Below, piece by piece: positions 49,057 through 57,681 of a DNA stretch of 64,000 nt. Source of the DNA: an uncultured Halieaceae bacterium. GTDB taxonomy: Bacteria > Pseudomonadota > Gammaproteobacteria > Pseudomonadales > Halieaceae. Numbering within the stretch: the stretch's first letter is position 1; each line of letters begins with the position of its first letter. The position numbers were made by a program, and so were the translations under genes. The notes below the pieces were generated by a model that did not search any database, was not told where the DNA came from, and was given only the letters and a program-made list of their open reading frames with translations. Location of the stretch: assembly GCA_938074045.1 (NCBI GenBank), contig CALJGI010000018.1:1-64000 (forward strand), in the 5' to 3' direction.

Positions 49057-50067
49057 ATGCGCATTATGATAACCGGTGGCACCGGTTTTGTCGGTTACCA
49101 CTCGGCCATCGCCTTGATGGATGCAGGCCATGAGGTCTGTTTGCTGGTGCGCAGTGCCGCCAAAGCGGAAAAGCTATATGGTGACAAGGCCCCGGATTAC
49201 GTAGTCGGCGACATTGTAGACGCCGCTGCCATTGCCGAGGCATTACAAGGCTGTGATGGAGCCATCCACAGTGCGGCCATGGTATCTACCGACGCGAAAG
49301 ATGCGGATCTCGTCTTCAATACCAATGTAGATGGCGCGAAGCTGGTGATCAATATGGTGCTGGAGCAGGGTGTTGAGTCGATTATTCATGTCTCCAGTGT
49401 TACCGCGCTATTTGATAGCAAAGCAACATCACTGGATGGCAACTCACCACCGGGTACAGCCAGCAGCGCCTATGGACGCTCCAAGGTAGCCTGTGAAAAG
49501 TTTGTTCGTGGTTTGCAGGACGAGGGTGCACACATCTGCATTACTTATCCAGCCTCGGTAATAGGGCCTGATGACCCGGGTATGACAGAGCCCCATGAAG
49601 GTTTACAGACGTTTCTGACCCAGTTTATTCCTGTAATGTCATCCGGCAATCAATATGTGGATGTTCGCGACGTGGCGGAGGTGCACAAACGCCTGCTGTG
49701 TGGCGATATCAAACAGGGTCGCTATGCACTGGGTGGTCATTACTTACCCTGGCGTGAACATCCAGATCTATTGGAACAGCTTACCGGACGAAAGCTGACT
49801 GCCTTTCCTACGACGGGATTTATGATGCGTGTCATAGGTCGTATGGTAGATGTGATAAAGCGTTTCAAAACCGTTGATGTACCCATGGGTTACGAGGCCA
49901 TGGTGTACGCTACCCGGTGGGTGCCGCTGGACAATACCATGGTGGAGCAAGAGCTGGATTTTGCATTCCGGCCATTGGAGGAGTCCCTGAGTGCTGCCAT
50001 ACAATGGTTGTATCGAGCGGGTCATATCGATAAGGAGCATGCCGGAAAGCTAGCCGAAGCTGTATAG
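49057..50067 (+). CDS. NAD(P)-dependent epimerase/dehydratase-like extended SDR
   Basis: This 336-residue extended SDR has the glycine motif MITGGTGFVGYHSA (TGGTGFVG), the HSAAM motif, HVSSVTALFD and the catalytic pair SAYGRSKVACEKF (YxxxK). These match dihydroflavonol-4-reductase/3-beta-hydroxysteroid-dehydrogenase-like SDRs that oxidise or reduce a hydroxyl group. AGGAG lies 9 bases upstream of ATG. It opens a plus-strand operon of six genes leading to AtuA and could act on an alcohol/ketone intermediate of an isoprenoid or branched acid. The next gene starts 76 bases further on. Substrate unknown. Confidence 0.85.
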   Translation: MRIMITGGTGFVGYHSAIALMDAGHEVCLLVRSAAKAEKLYGDKAPDYVVGDIVDAAAIAEALQGCDGAIHSAAMVSTDAKDADLVFNTNVDGAKLVINMVLEQGVESIIHVSSVTALFDSKATSLDGNSPPGTASSAYGRSKVACEKFVRGLQDEGAHICITYPASVIGPDDPGMTEPHEGLQTFLTQFIPVMSSGNQYVDVRDVAEVHKRLLCGDIKQGRYALGGHYLPWREHPDLLEQLTGRKLTAFPTTGFMMRVIGRMVDVIKRFKTVDVPMGYEAMVYATRWVPLDNTMVEQELDFAFRPLEESLSAAIQWLYRAGHIDKEHAGKLAEAV

Positions 50068-50143
50068 TAGCGTTCGCCATTTGGCAGCTCCGATATTACT
50101 TGTACGCACTTGGTGTTATCCGATAGGAACAAGCTGATCAGCA

Positions 50144-51379
50144 ATGAATACAAAAACCTCTCCATTTGACTCAGTCACGATTGGGCCTCTGGCGCTGCGT
50201 AACCGCTTTATCAAGTCGGGTGCCAATGAAGCCATGAGCAAAGATGGCAGGCCCACCCACGCGCTGGTCAAGCATCACAGGGAACTGGCGGCCGGTGGTA
50301 TAGGTATGACCACAGTTGCCTATATCGCCGTGTCAAAAATAGCGCGCACTTTGCCCAATCAGATCTGGATGCGATCAGAAATTGTGGATGAACTCAAGGT
50401 GCTCACCAGTGCGGTCCATGAGGAGGGTGCTGCCATCTCCGCCCAGATCACCCACGGCGGATCTTTTGTCACGGGGATGCACGTATCCCGACGCTTGATA
50501 AGTGCCTGCTCGGGCTTTAATCCCGCCGGCATGATGAAGGGCAATTTTTTTACACGGGGTATGAAGCGGGCCGATATGGATCAAGTCATAGCGGAATTTG
50601 TAGCCGCCGCCAAGTTGGCCCGTGACGCGGGATTTGATGCTGTCGAGCTGCATATGGGTCACGGATACCTGCTGAACCAGTTTATTTCGCCTCTGAATAA
50701 CCGACGCCAGGACGAGTACGGCGGCCCTGCCGAGAACCGCGTGCGTTTTCCCGCTGAGGTGTTGAAGGCCGTTAAAGACGCGGTGGGAGAAGACATTGCT
50801 GTTTTGGCAAAAATAAATGTGTCAGACGGCATCAGTCGCGGCGCGGATGAGAACGACGCCATTGTCACCGCCAAAGCGCTGGAAGCCGCGGGCGCTGATA
50901 TGCTGGTGCTCTCCGGTGGCCGCAATGTGGAATCCACCTGGTTTATGTTTGGCAGCAATATGAATCGTCAGGTCGTCGCCAATATGCTCCGTTCACAAAA
51001 AGAATGGATTACGGCATTTATGATGACGGCGGTTGCCGGAACTGAACGCAAGATTACCTTCAAGGAAATGTACTTTCTGAAATATTCCCGTGCCATTCGC
51101 CAGGCCGTGACGGTGCCGCTGGCTTATCTGGGTGGCATAAAGTCTCTCGCCAATGCCGGGCAGGCTATGGACGAAGGCTTTGAATGCGTTGTTATTGCCC
51201 GGGCACTGCTGCATGAACCCGCACTGGTCAATAAGTTTCAGTCCGGGGAGCTGACTGCCTCTGGCTGCGATAACTGCAATGCCTGCGTCGCCTATATCTA
51301 CCACCCCGATGGTACCCGCTGCATTCATCGACCTGAAAACGACCCGGCGCTCAGCGTTCCGGTATCTATCGCATTTTAA
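50144..51379 (+). CDS. Old-yellow-enzyme-type NADH:flavin oxidoreductase with C-terminal Cys4 motif
   Basis: This 411-residue FMN-binding TIM-barrel protein has active-site segments ALRNRFIKSGANEAMSKDGRPT and AVELHMGHGYLLNQFISPLNNRRQDEYGG (OYE/2,4-dienoyl-CoA reductase type). Near the end, Cys375-x2-Cys378-x2-Cys381-x11-Cys393 matches the 4Fe-4S ligand spacing of bacterial 2,4-dienoyl-CoA reductases. Those enzymes continue with an FAD/NAD domain of about 250 residues, which is missing here; the next gene is a carboxylase. It probably reduces an activated C=C bond of a terpenoid or unsaturated acyl compound with electrons from a separate partner. The start codon has no strong ribosome site. 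Confidence 0.85.
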   Translation: MNTKTSPFDSVTIGPLALRNRFIKSGANEAMSKDGRPTHALVKHHRELAAGGIGMTTVAYIAVSKIARTLPNQIWMRSEIVDELKVLTSAVHEEGAAISAQITHGGSFVTGMHVSRRLISACSGFNPAGMMKGNFFTRGMKRADMDQVIAEFVAAAKLARDAGFDAVELHMGHGYLLNQFISPLNNRRQDEYGGPAENRVRFPAEVLKAVKDAVGEDIAVLAKINVSDGISRGADENDAIVTAKALEAAGADMLVLSGGRNVESTWFMFGSNMNRQVVANMLRSQKEWITAFMMTAVAGTERKITFKEMYFLKYSRAIRQAVTVPLAYLGGIKSLANAGQAMDEGFECVVIARALLHEPALVNKFQSGELTASGCDNCNACVAYIYHPDGTRCIHRPENDPALSVPVSIAF

Positions 51380-51467
51380 GAGGGTGCCTGGCAGGCAGCC
51401 GCCTGCTGGTATCGAATCCTGGAGAATCAGTGGCGCTGCCAGCGCGCCACAGGAGAGAATTAAAACT

Positions 51468-53087
51468 ATGGCCGAATTGAAAAGTGATATCGATCCCGGT
51501 TCTGAATCCTTCCGCGCCAATGCCGAGCTTATGCAGGCCGGGGTGGATGAGTATCGCCAGGTGGAGCAGGGGGTGGTTGAGCGTGCCAATGCCAAGGCAC
51601 CTCGTTACATTGAGCGTGGCTTGTTGCCTCCCCGTGAGCGTCTTAGTCGTTTGTTGGACCCTGGCCGGCCTTTTCTTGAGCTGTCCACCCTGTGTGGCTA
51701 TATGCAGGATCAAGACACGGATGGGTCTTTTGCCGGGGGATCGGTTATCGCTGGCATCGGCTACATAGAGGGTACCCGCTGTGGCGTGATGGTGGACGAT
51801 TACCTGACCAAGGGCGGCATCATGACCACCTTTGGTGGCAAGAAGCGCACCCGTATGCACTTGATCTGCCTGAAGGAAAAACTACCCATGGTGACTCTCG
51901 CCCAGAGCGGCGGCGGCAACCTGACCACGGCGGGGGATATCTTCGGCGAATCAGGGAATATGTTTGCCAATCAATGCCGCTTGTCCGCAGCCGGTGTGCC
52001 CCAGATCACGGTTGTGCATGGCAGTGCAACCGCGGGCGGTGCCTACCAGCCCGGCTTGTCCGATTACATTGTTATGATCAGACAACAATCCACGGTATAT
52101 CTCGCCGGGCCACCGTTGTTAAAAGCGGCCACAGGTGAAATTGCCACGGATGAGGAAATCGGTGGGGCGGAAATGCACGCGTCAGTGGCGGGCACAGCGG
52201 ATTACCTGGCTGAAGATGACGCTGACGGTATTCGCATCGCCAGAGAGATAGTGCGCAAGCTGGGTTGGAACGAGGGTGCGGGTGTGCCATGTCACACTGA
52301 AAATGCCTATCGCGAACCTTTGTATCCTGCTGAAGATCTGCTGGGCATCGTGCCGGCCGACCCCAAAACCCCCTATGACGTGCGTGAGATTGTTGCTCGC
52401 CTGGCTGATGGCTCTGATTTTCTGGGTTTCAAGGACGAGTTTGATCTGGGCACGGTGTGCGGTCATTTTGAGATAAAAGGGCGCCGCTGTGGCTTGATCG
52501 GCAACAACGGGCCCATTACCGCCCGGGGAGCAGCCAAAGCTGGGCAGTTTATTCAGCTGTGTGAACAGTCGGGTACGCCTATTCTGTTTCTGCACAACAC
52601 GACTGGATTTATTGTGGGCACCGAAGCCGAGCAGGGGGGCATCATCAAGCATGGTTCCAAACTGATTCAGGCGGTTACCAATAGCACCATACCGAAGATC
52701 AGCATCGTTGTGGGTGGCTCCTACGGGGCCGGCAACTATGCCATGTGTGGCCGCGGTATGGAGCCGCGTTTCATGTTCGCCTGGCCCCGCAGCGTGGTGT
52801 CCGTCATGGGCCCTGCGCAGGCTGGACAGGTTATGCGCCAGGTCTGGGCAGCGCAGATGCAGCGCGCTGGTGGCGTCGACGAGGCGCAGTTGGATGTCAT
52901 GGAGGGGGAGGTGAAAGCCGCCATGGAAAAGACCTCACACGCACTCGCGAACACCGCGCGGGTTTGGGATGACGGCATTATTGATCCCCGGGATACCCGG
53001 GAGGTGCTGGCGTTTGTGCTGGCTGTTTGCGCGGAAGGCGATGCGCGCTCGGTCAACACCAATACATTTGGCATAGCGAGGTTCTAA
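51468..53087 (+). CDS. Acyl-CoA carboxylase beta subunit (geranyl-/methylcrotonyl-CoA carboxylase type)
   Basis: This 539-residue carboxyltransferase subunit is typical of biotin-dependent acyl-CoA carboxylases. The N-part has RLLPPRERLSRLLDPGRPFLELSTL-like sequence and the middle VTLAQSGGGNLTTAGDIFGESG and HGSATAGGAYQPGLSDYIVMIRQQSTVYLAGPPLLKAATGE. The C-domain has GFIVGTEAEQGGIIKHGSKLIQAV and GSYGAGNYAMCGRGMEPRFMFAWP, which are AtuC/LiuB marks. It transfers CO2 from biotin to a 3-methyl-branched enoyl-CoA. The frame runs upstream to 51279 inside the preceding gene; ATG 51468 with AGGAGAG is the true start. Its stop overlaps the next ATG as TAATG. Whether geranyl-CoA or methylcrotonyl-CoA is preferred is undecided. 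Confidence 0.88.
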   Translation: MAELKSDIDPGSESFRANAELMQAGVDEYRQVEQGVVERANAKAPRYIERGLLPPRERLSRLLDPGRPFLELSTLCGYMQDQDTDGSFAGGSVIAGIGYIEGTRCGVMVDDYLTKGGIMTTFGGKKRTRMHLICLKEKLPMVTLAQSGGGNLTTAGDIFGESGNMFANQCRLSAAGVPQITVVHGSATAGGAYQPGLSDYIVMIRQQSTVYLAGPPLLKAATGEIATDEEIGGAEMHASVAGTADYLAEDDADGIRIAREIVRKLGWNEGAGVPCHTENAYREPLYPAEDLLGIVPADPKTPYDVREIVARLADGSDFLGFKDEFDLGTVCGHFEIKGRRCGLIGNNGPITARGAAKAGQFIQLCEQSGTPILFLHNTTGFIVGTEAEQGGIIKHGSKLIQAVTNSTIPKISIVVGGSYGAGNYAMCGRGMEPRFMFAWPRSVVSVMGPAQAGQVMRQVWAAQMQRAGGVDEAQLDVMEGEVKAAMEKTSHALANTARVWDDGIIDPRDTREVLAFVLAVCAEGDARSVNTNTFGIARF

Positions 53088-53890
53088 TGGATTTTCCAGA
53101 CACCGACGATTTGATATTCAGCGAGCAGGGCGGTGTGCTCAGCATCACCATCAATCGACCCCACAAGCGCAACGCCATGAATGACGCCGTGGTCGGCGGC
53201 ATTATGCAGACTTTCACAGCGATCGAAAACAATCGGGATATTCGGGCGGTCGTACTGCGGGGAGCTGAGGGGCATTTTTGTTCCGGTGGTGATATTTCGG
53301 GGATGAAAGAGTCTGCCAGTCAGGAAGAGGCGGAGAAGATGGCCTGGGAGTTCAATCGTGTCTTCGGCCGCATGTGTACACAAGTAAACCGAGCACCCCA
53401 GGTCGTGATTACTTGCCTGGAGGGGGCGGTGCTCGGTGGAGGGTTCGGTTTGGCTTGTATCTCGGATGTGGCCATTGCCGATACCAATGCAAAATTTGGC
53501 ATGCCCGAGACCGGGTTGGGCATCATCCCCGCACAGATCGCGCCTTTCGTGGTCATGCGGATCGGACTGACCCGGGCAAGACAACTGGCACTGCTGGGTG
53601 AGCGTATTGATGGCAGGGCGGCCCTGGACCTGGGTTTGGTGCATTACTTGACCGATGGCGCCGATGCTATGCAATCGAAGCTGGATGAAGTGCTGGGCAA
53701 GCTGAAGCGTTGTGCACCCAACGCGACGGCTGTCACCAAGCAACTGCTATTGGATGTGGGCTCGGTACCGTTGGAGCAATTACTGGACCGGGCGTCAGAT
53801 GATTTTACCGCGGCCATCAACAGCGCTGAAGGCGTTGATGGCACCACGGCTTTCATACAAAAGCGCTTGCCGGCCTGGGCTGAGAATTGA
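53087..53890 (+). CDS. Enoyl-CoA hydratase (AtuE/LiuC-like)
   Basis: This 267-residue crotonase-fold enzyme has oxyanion-hole segments LRGAEGHFCSGGDISGM and CLEGAVLGGGFGLACISDVAIADTNAKFGMPETGLGIIP; the Glu of the latter is a hydratase catalytic residue. In the Atu/Liu routes the equivalent gene hydrates isohexenylglutaconyl-CoA (AtuE) or methylglutaconyl-CoA (LiuC), the direct product of the carboxylase. Start and stop of the neighbouring carboxylase gene share bases (TAATG), so translation is coupled; a longer frame to 53027 lies inside the carboxylase gene. The carboxylase alpha subunit gene follows after 23 bases. Confidence 0.88.
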   Translation: MDFPDTDDLIFSEQGGVLSITINRPHKRNAMNDAVVGGIMQTFTAIENNRDIRAVVLRGAEGHFCSGGDISGMKESASQEEAEKMAWEFNRVFGRMCTQVNRAPQVVITCLEGAVLGGGFGLACISDVAIADTNAKFGMPETGLGIIPAQIAPFVVMRIGLTRARQLALLGERIDGRAALDLGLVHYLTDGADAMQSKLDEVLGKLKRCAPNATAVTKQLLLDVGSVPLEQLLDRASDDFTAAINSAEGVDGTTAFIQKRLPAWAEN

Positions 53891-53913
53891 GAAAAGAGAA
53901 CTGAGGATATTGC

Positions 53914-55878
53914 ATGACCGACTTTCATAAAATCCTGATAGCCAACCGCGGAGAGATCGCCGTGCGGGTCATTCGCACCGCTCGCGAATTGGGCTATCGC
54001 ACCGTCGCGGTATACAGCGAGGCGGACGCGGGGGCACTGCACGTATCGGTGGCGGATGAAGCTGTATGCATCGGCCCGGCCCCGGTGGGGGAATCTTATC
54101 TGCTCGGCGACAATGTGCTGGCTGCTGCGCGTATGACCGGCGCCGATGCGGTGCATCCCGGCTACGGTTTTCTATCGGAGAATACAGAGTTTGCGGCGGC
54201 CTGCGCTGGCGCTGGTATTACCTTTATAGGGCCACCGGCGAGTGCTATCGAGTTAATGGGGAGTAAGCGGCTGTCCAAAATCGCCATGTTGGAAGCGGGT
54301 GTGCCCTGTATCCCGGGCTATCAGGATGCCGATCAGTCGGATGAAACCCTGCTGCTGAAAGCGGAGGAAGTTGGTTTCCCGCTGATGGTTAAAGCCTCCG
54401 CCGGGGGTGGTGGCCGTGGCATGAGGCTGGTGCTTGATCCCGCCGAACTGGCAGAGCAAATCAAAACCGCACGTTCTGAAGCGGAAAACGCCTTTGGCAA
54501 TGGCGAGCTGATTCTGGAGCGGGCGGTACTTGAGCCGCGCCATATCGAAATTCAGGTATTTGCAGACAATCACGGCAATGCCGTTTACCTGGGTGAACGA
54601 GACTGTTCCATTCAGCGACGGCACCAGAAAGTCGTGGAAGAGGCGCCTTCACCTTTTGTTGATGAGGCCTTGCGCAAGACCATGGGGGAAGCGGCGGTCA
54701 ACGCGGCCAAAGCCTGTGATTACAGGGGTGCGGGCACCGTCGAATTTTTGGTGGACAAAGACAGGAATTATTATTTTCTGGAGATGAACACCCGCCTGCA
54801 GGTCGAGCACCCGGTGACAGAGATGATTACCGGTCAAGACCTGGTGGCCTGGCAGATTTCTGTAGCGGCGGGTCTGCCATTGCCGCTGGAACAGAGTGAC
54901 ATCGAGTTAAATGGCCATGCTGTGGAAGTGCGTCTTTACGCGGAAGATCCGCGCAACAATTTCCTGCCCCAGACCGGTGAAATTCTTGCCTGGGACTATC
55001 CGGAGAATGTTGGGTTACGGGTAGACCACGGCATTTGCTCCGGGCAGGACATCTCGCCCTTCTATGACCCGATGATTGCCAAGGTCATTGCCTGGGGTGA
55101 AAACCGCGAGGTGGCCTGCCGACGGCTGGCCAGCGCGCTGCAGGACACCGTGCTGCTGGGCGTCAACAACAACAAGTTGTTCCTCAAGAATATTCTTCGG
55201 AATCCAGTTTTTCTGCAGGGTGGGGCGACCACTGCCTTCCTTAATGATCATTTCACCGGGGATATCAGCGTTGCTCGGACAGAGCCCGCGGAATCCACTC
55301 TGGCCCTCGCCGCTGCCCTATTCTACAGGCTGGACGGCAGTGGAGAGCAGAGTTGGAACAATCCAACGGCGGCCGGTTATCACTATCAGTTGGCCTGTGA
55401 TGACCAAAGCTTCGAACTTGACCTGCTGCAGGATGCAGATGGCTACCGGGTATCACTGGGCGAGTGCGAGGAGGAGATACAGATCATTGATCCGGGAGCC
55501 AGCCGCTGCGTGGTAATCCAGGGTGGCGTGCGCCGGGAGGTGTCATATGCCCGCCATGGCAACAGCCTCTGGCTGGATGATGGTAGCGGCCATTTCTTCA
55601 TCAGTAATGAAACACATCTACCTGCCAGTGCCCTCGCCGCTGCTGGTAGTGGCGAGGTGTTGGCCTCGATGGACGGCGCCATCGTCGACGTGATGGTTGT
55701 TGCTGGTGATGTTGTGACAGCCGGACAGACCCTGGTGGTTCTGGAAGCCATGAAAATGGAGCATCCCCTCAAGGCAACCATTGACGGGGCGGTGAGTGCC
55801 GTCAATACGCAGGTGGGCGACCAGGTTAAATCGAAGCAGCTGCTGGTGAGTATCGCCGAACAGGAGAGCGTCGCATGA
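53914..55878 (+). CDS. Acyl-CoA carboxylase alpha subunit (biotin carboxylase + biotin carrier)
   Basis: This 654-residue protein has the biotin carboxylase domain (KILIANRGEIAVRVIRTARELGYRTVAVYSEADAGALHV, ATP-grasp motif KASAGGGGRGMRLV, FLEMNTRLQVEHPVTE). A linker/BT domain and a biotinyl carrier domain with EAMKMEHP follow (biotinyl Lys614). It carboxylates biotin using ATP and bicarbonate, serving the beta subunit at 51468-53087. The order beta-hydratase-alpha-AtuA is that of atu/liu type clusters. GAGGA precedes the ATG. Its stop overlaps the next start as ATGA, coupling it to the AtuA gene. Confidence 0.9.
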   Translation: MTDFHKILIANRGEIAVRVIRTARELGYRTVAVYSEADAGALHVSVADEAVCIGPAPVGESYLLGDNVLAAARMTGADAVHPGYGFLSENTEFAAACAGAGITFIGPPASAIELMGSKRLSKIAMLEAGVPCIPGYQDADQSDETLLLKAEEVGFPLMVKASAGGGGRGMRLVLDPAELAEQIKTARSEAENAFGNGELILERAVLEPRHIEIQVFADNHGNAVYLGERDCSIQRRHQKVVEEAPSPFVDEALRKTMGEAAVNAAKACDYRGAGTVEFLVDKDRNYYFLEMNTRLQVEHPVTEMITGQDLVAWQISVAAGLPLPLEQSDIELNGHAVEVRLYAEDPRNNFLPQTGEILAWDYPENVGLRVDHGICSGQDISPFYDPMIAKVIAWGENREVACRRLASALQDTVLLGVNNNKLFLKNILRNPVFLQGGATTAFLNDHFTGDISVARTEPAESTLALAAALFYRLDGSGEQSWNNPTAAGYHYQLACDDQSFELDLLQDADGYRVSLGECEEEIQIIDPGASRCVVIQGGVRREVSYARHGNSLWLDDGSGHFFISNETHLPASALAAAGSGEVLASMDGAIVDVMVVAGDVVTAGQTLVVLEAMKMEHPLKATIDGAVSAVNTQVGDQVKSKQLLVSIAEQESVA

Positions 55879-57650
55879 GCAAGACCATTCGTATCGGCTG
55901 TGCCTCCGGGTTTTATGGCGACAGCCAATTAGCGGCGCGGCAACTGGTGGACAAGGGCAACATCGACTACCTGGTGTTTGATTACCTGGCTGAAATCACC
56001 ATGGCGATACTGGCCAAGGCGCGAGCCAAAGATGACCGGCTGGGTTACGCCGTGGATTTCGTTACCGTGGCCATGAAAGATGTGCTCGCGGACTGTGCGG
56101 CGAGGGGTATCAAGGTGGTCGCTAATGCGGGTGGGGTAAATGTGCCCGCTTGTATTGCAGCGCTGGAGCAGCTATGCAGTGAGCAGGGTTTGGACCTGAA
56201 GATCGGTGGTGTCTACGGCGATAACCTGCTCGGACGCGAAGATTTGCCGGTGTCAGATATGATGGAAAATCAGTCTGGTGATGCTTTGCCTGCGCGACTC
56301 GCCAGCGTCAACGCCTACCTGGGAGCACGCCCGATAGCCGATGCTCTCGCCGCAGGCGCCGATGTGGTGGTCACCGGCCGGGTGGTTGACAGCGCGGTGA
56401 TGCTGGGGCCATTGATTCATGAGTTTGGTTGGGGCGAGGAAGAGTACGATCAATTGGCACAGGGCTCGCTCTGCGGTCACGTGATCGAGTGCGGAGCGCA
56501 ATGTACTGGTGGTAACTACACCGACTGGCATACCGTACCGGACTTTTCCGAGATCAGTTACCCGGTGGCGGAGGTTAGCGCCGATGGTGCCTTCGAGATT
56601 TGTATCCCCGAGGGTACCGGGGGGCTGGCCACAGTCGGCAGTGTGGGCGAGCAGGTGCTGTACGAGATTGGCGACCCGGCCAATTACCTGTTGCCGGATG
56701 TGGCCTGCGACTTCAGTCATGTGCAGCTGGAACAGGTGGCGGAGGACCGGGTCCGCGTGAGTGGAGCCAGGGGTCGAGCGCCGGGAGAGCAGTACAAAGT
56801 GTGCGCTACCTGGCGCGATGGTTTTCAGATAAAAGGCTGCATCATGATCGGCGGTCCAAGGGCGCTGGACAAAGCCAGAACGGCGCTGGAAGCCTGGATA
56901 AAACGGGTGCGCAGACACTTTGCCGACAACGGCATGGCGGACTTTCGCGAAGTGGACCTTGAGTACCTCGGTGCTGAACATACCTATGGCCCCCATGCCA
57001 CCGACGCAGCAAAGGTAACCAGGGAAGTTGTGGCCAAGTTTGGCTTGCACCACGACGACCCCAATGCACTGCAATTCGCCGCCAATGAAATGGTCTACCT
57101 GGGCACGTCCGGTGTTCCCGGGTTCTACGGTCTGGGGGGAGGGCGAGCGCGCCCCGGTGGCCTGATGCGGGTGCATTCGACCATGATCGATAAAGATAGG
57201 GTGCCTGTTACGGTACAGGTTGGGGAGGCTGTCATCCATGAAACAACCTATCTGACACAGGCGAGCGAATTCGCTGAAAGAGCCAACATGGCAACTCCAT
57301 CGGCGGATTCCAGCGCGGATACCAAGCAGGTGTCCCTGGAGCGGCTCGCCTTTGCGCGCAGTGGAGACAAGGGTAACAACGCCAATATCGGCATCATTGC
57401 GCGCCAGCCGGAGTTTCTACCTTATATTCACGAGCAGGTGACGGCGGAGGTTGTAAAGCAGTATTTTGCCCACCTGGTGGCGGGAGATGTCGATCGCTTT
57501 GAGTTGCCAGGCTTTAACGCCTATAACTTTTTTATGACCGAGGCACTGGGCGGCGGTGGGGCCGGCTCTGTGCGTACCGATGCGCAGGGTAAAAGCCTTG
57601 CCCAGCAATTGTTGTCGTTGCCGATTACGGTCCCGGTGGGTCTTCTATAG
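55875..57650 (+). CDS. atuA: AtuA-family protein (DUF1446), acyclic terpene utilisation
   Basis: This 591-residue protein has the DUF1446/AtuA core (IRIGCASGFYGDSQLAARQLVDKGNIDYLVFDYLAEITMAILAKARAKD, then KVVANAGGVNVPACIAAL, VVTGRVVDSAVMLGPLIHEFGW and RARPGGLMRVH). A C-terminal AtuA-like ferredoxin-fold domain follows at about 485-590 (LERLAFARSGDKGNNANIGIIARQPEF...AYNFFMTEALGGGGAGS). The biochemical function of AtuA is not settled; it is required for citronellol/geraniol growth in Pseudomonas. The fusion of both domains in one chain is common in this group. It is coupled by ATGA to the carboxylase alpha gene and ends the operon, about 30 bases before a convergent amidase gene. The operon lacks an AtuD-type acyl-CoA dehydrogenase. 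Confidence 0.85.
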   Translation: MSKTIRIGCASGFYGDSQLAARQLVDKGNIDYLVFDYLAEITMAILAKARAKDDRLGYAVDFVTVAMKDVLADCAARGIKVVANAGGVNVPACIAALEQLCSEQGLDLKIGGVYGDNLLGREDLPVSDMMENQSGDALPARLASVNAYLGARPIADALAAGADVVVTGRVVDSAVMLGPLIHEFGWGEEEYDQLAQGSLCGHVIECGAQCTGGNYTDWHTVPDFSEISYPVAEVSADGAFEICIPEGTGGLATVGSVGEQVLYEIGDPANYLLPDVACDFSHVQLEQVAEDRVRVSGARGRAPGEQYKVCATWRDGFQIKGCIMIGGPRALDKARTALEAWIKRVRRHFADNGMADFREVDLEYLGAEHTYGPHATDAAKVTREVVAKFGLHHDDPNALQFAANEMVYLGTSGVPGFYGLGGGRARPGGLMRVHSTMIDKDRVPVTVQVGEAVIHETTYLTQASEFAERANMATPSADSSADTKQVSLERLAFARSGDKGNNANIGIIARQPEFLPYIHEQVTAEVVKQYFAHLVAGDVDRFELPGFNAYNFFMTEALGGGGAGSVRTDAQGKSLAQQLLSLPITVPVGLL

Positions 57651-57681
57651 TTGTCAGGGGAGTGGTACTCGACAGCGCTAT

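Noticed and set aside
51279-51467. N-terminal extension of the carboxylase beta gene
   Set aside because: It overlaps the end of the preceding OYE gene in another frame; the ribosome site and family N-terminus are at 51468.
56253-57239. 328-residue minus-strand open frame opposite AtuA
   Set aside because: It has no recognisable domain or ribosome site and lies wholly inside a gene with strong family motifs; it is an antisense shadow in GC-rich coding sequence.
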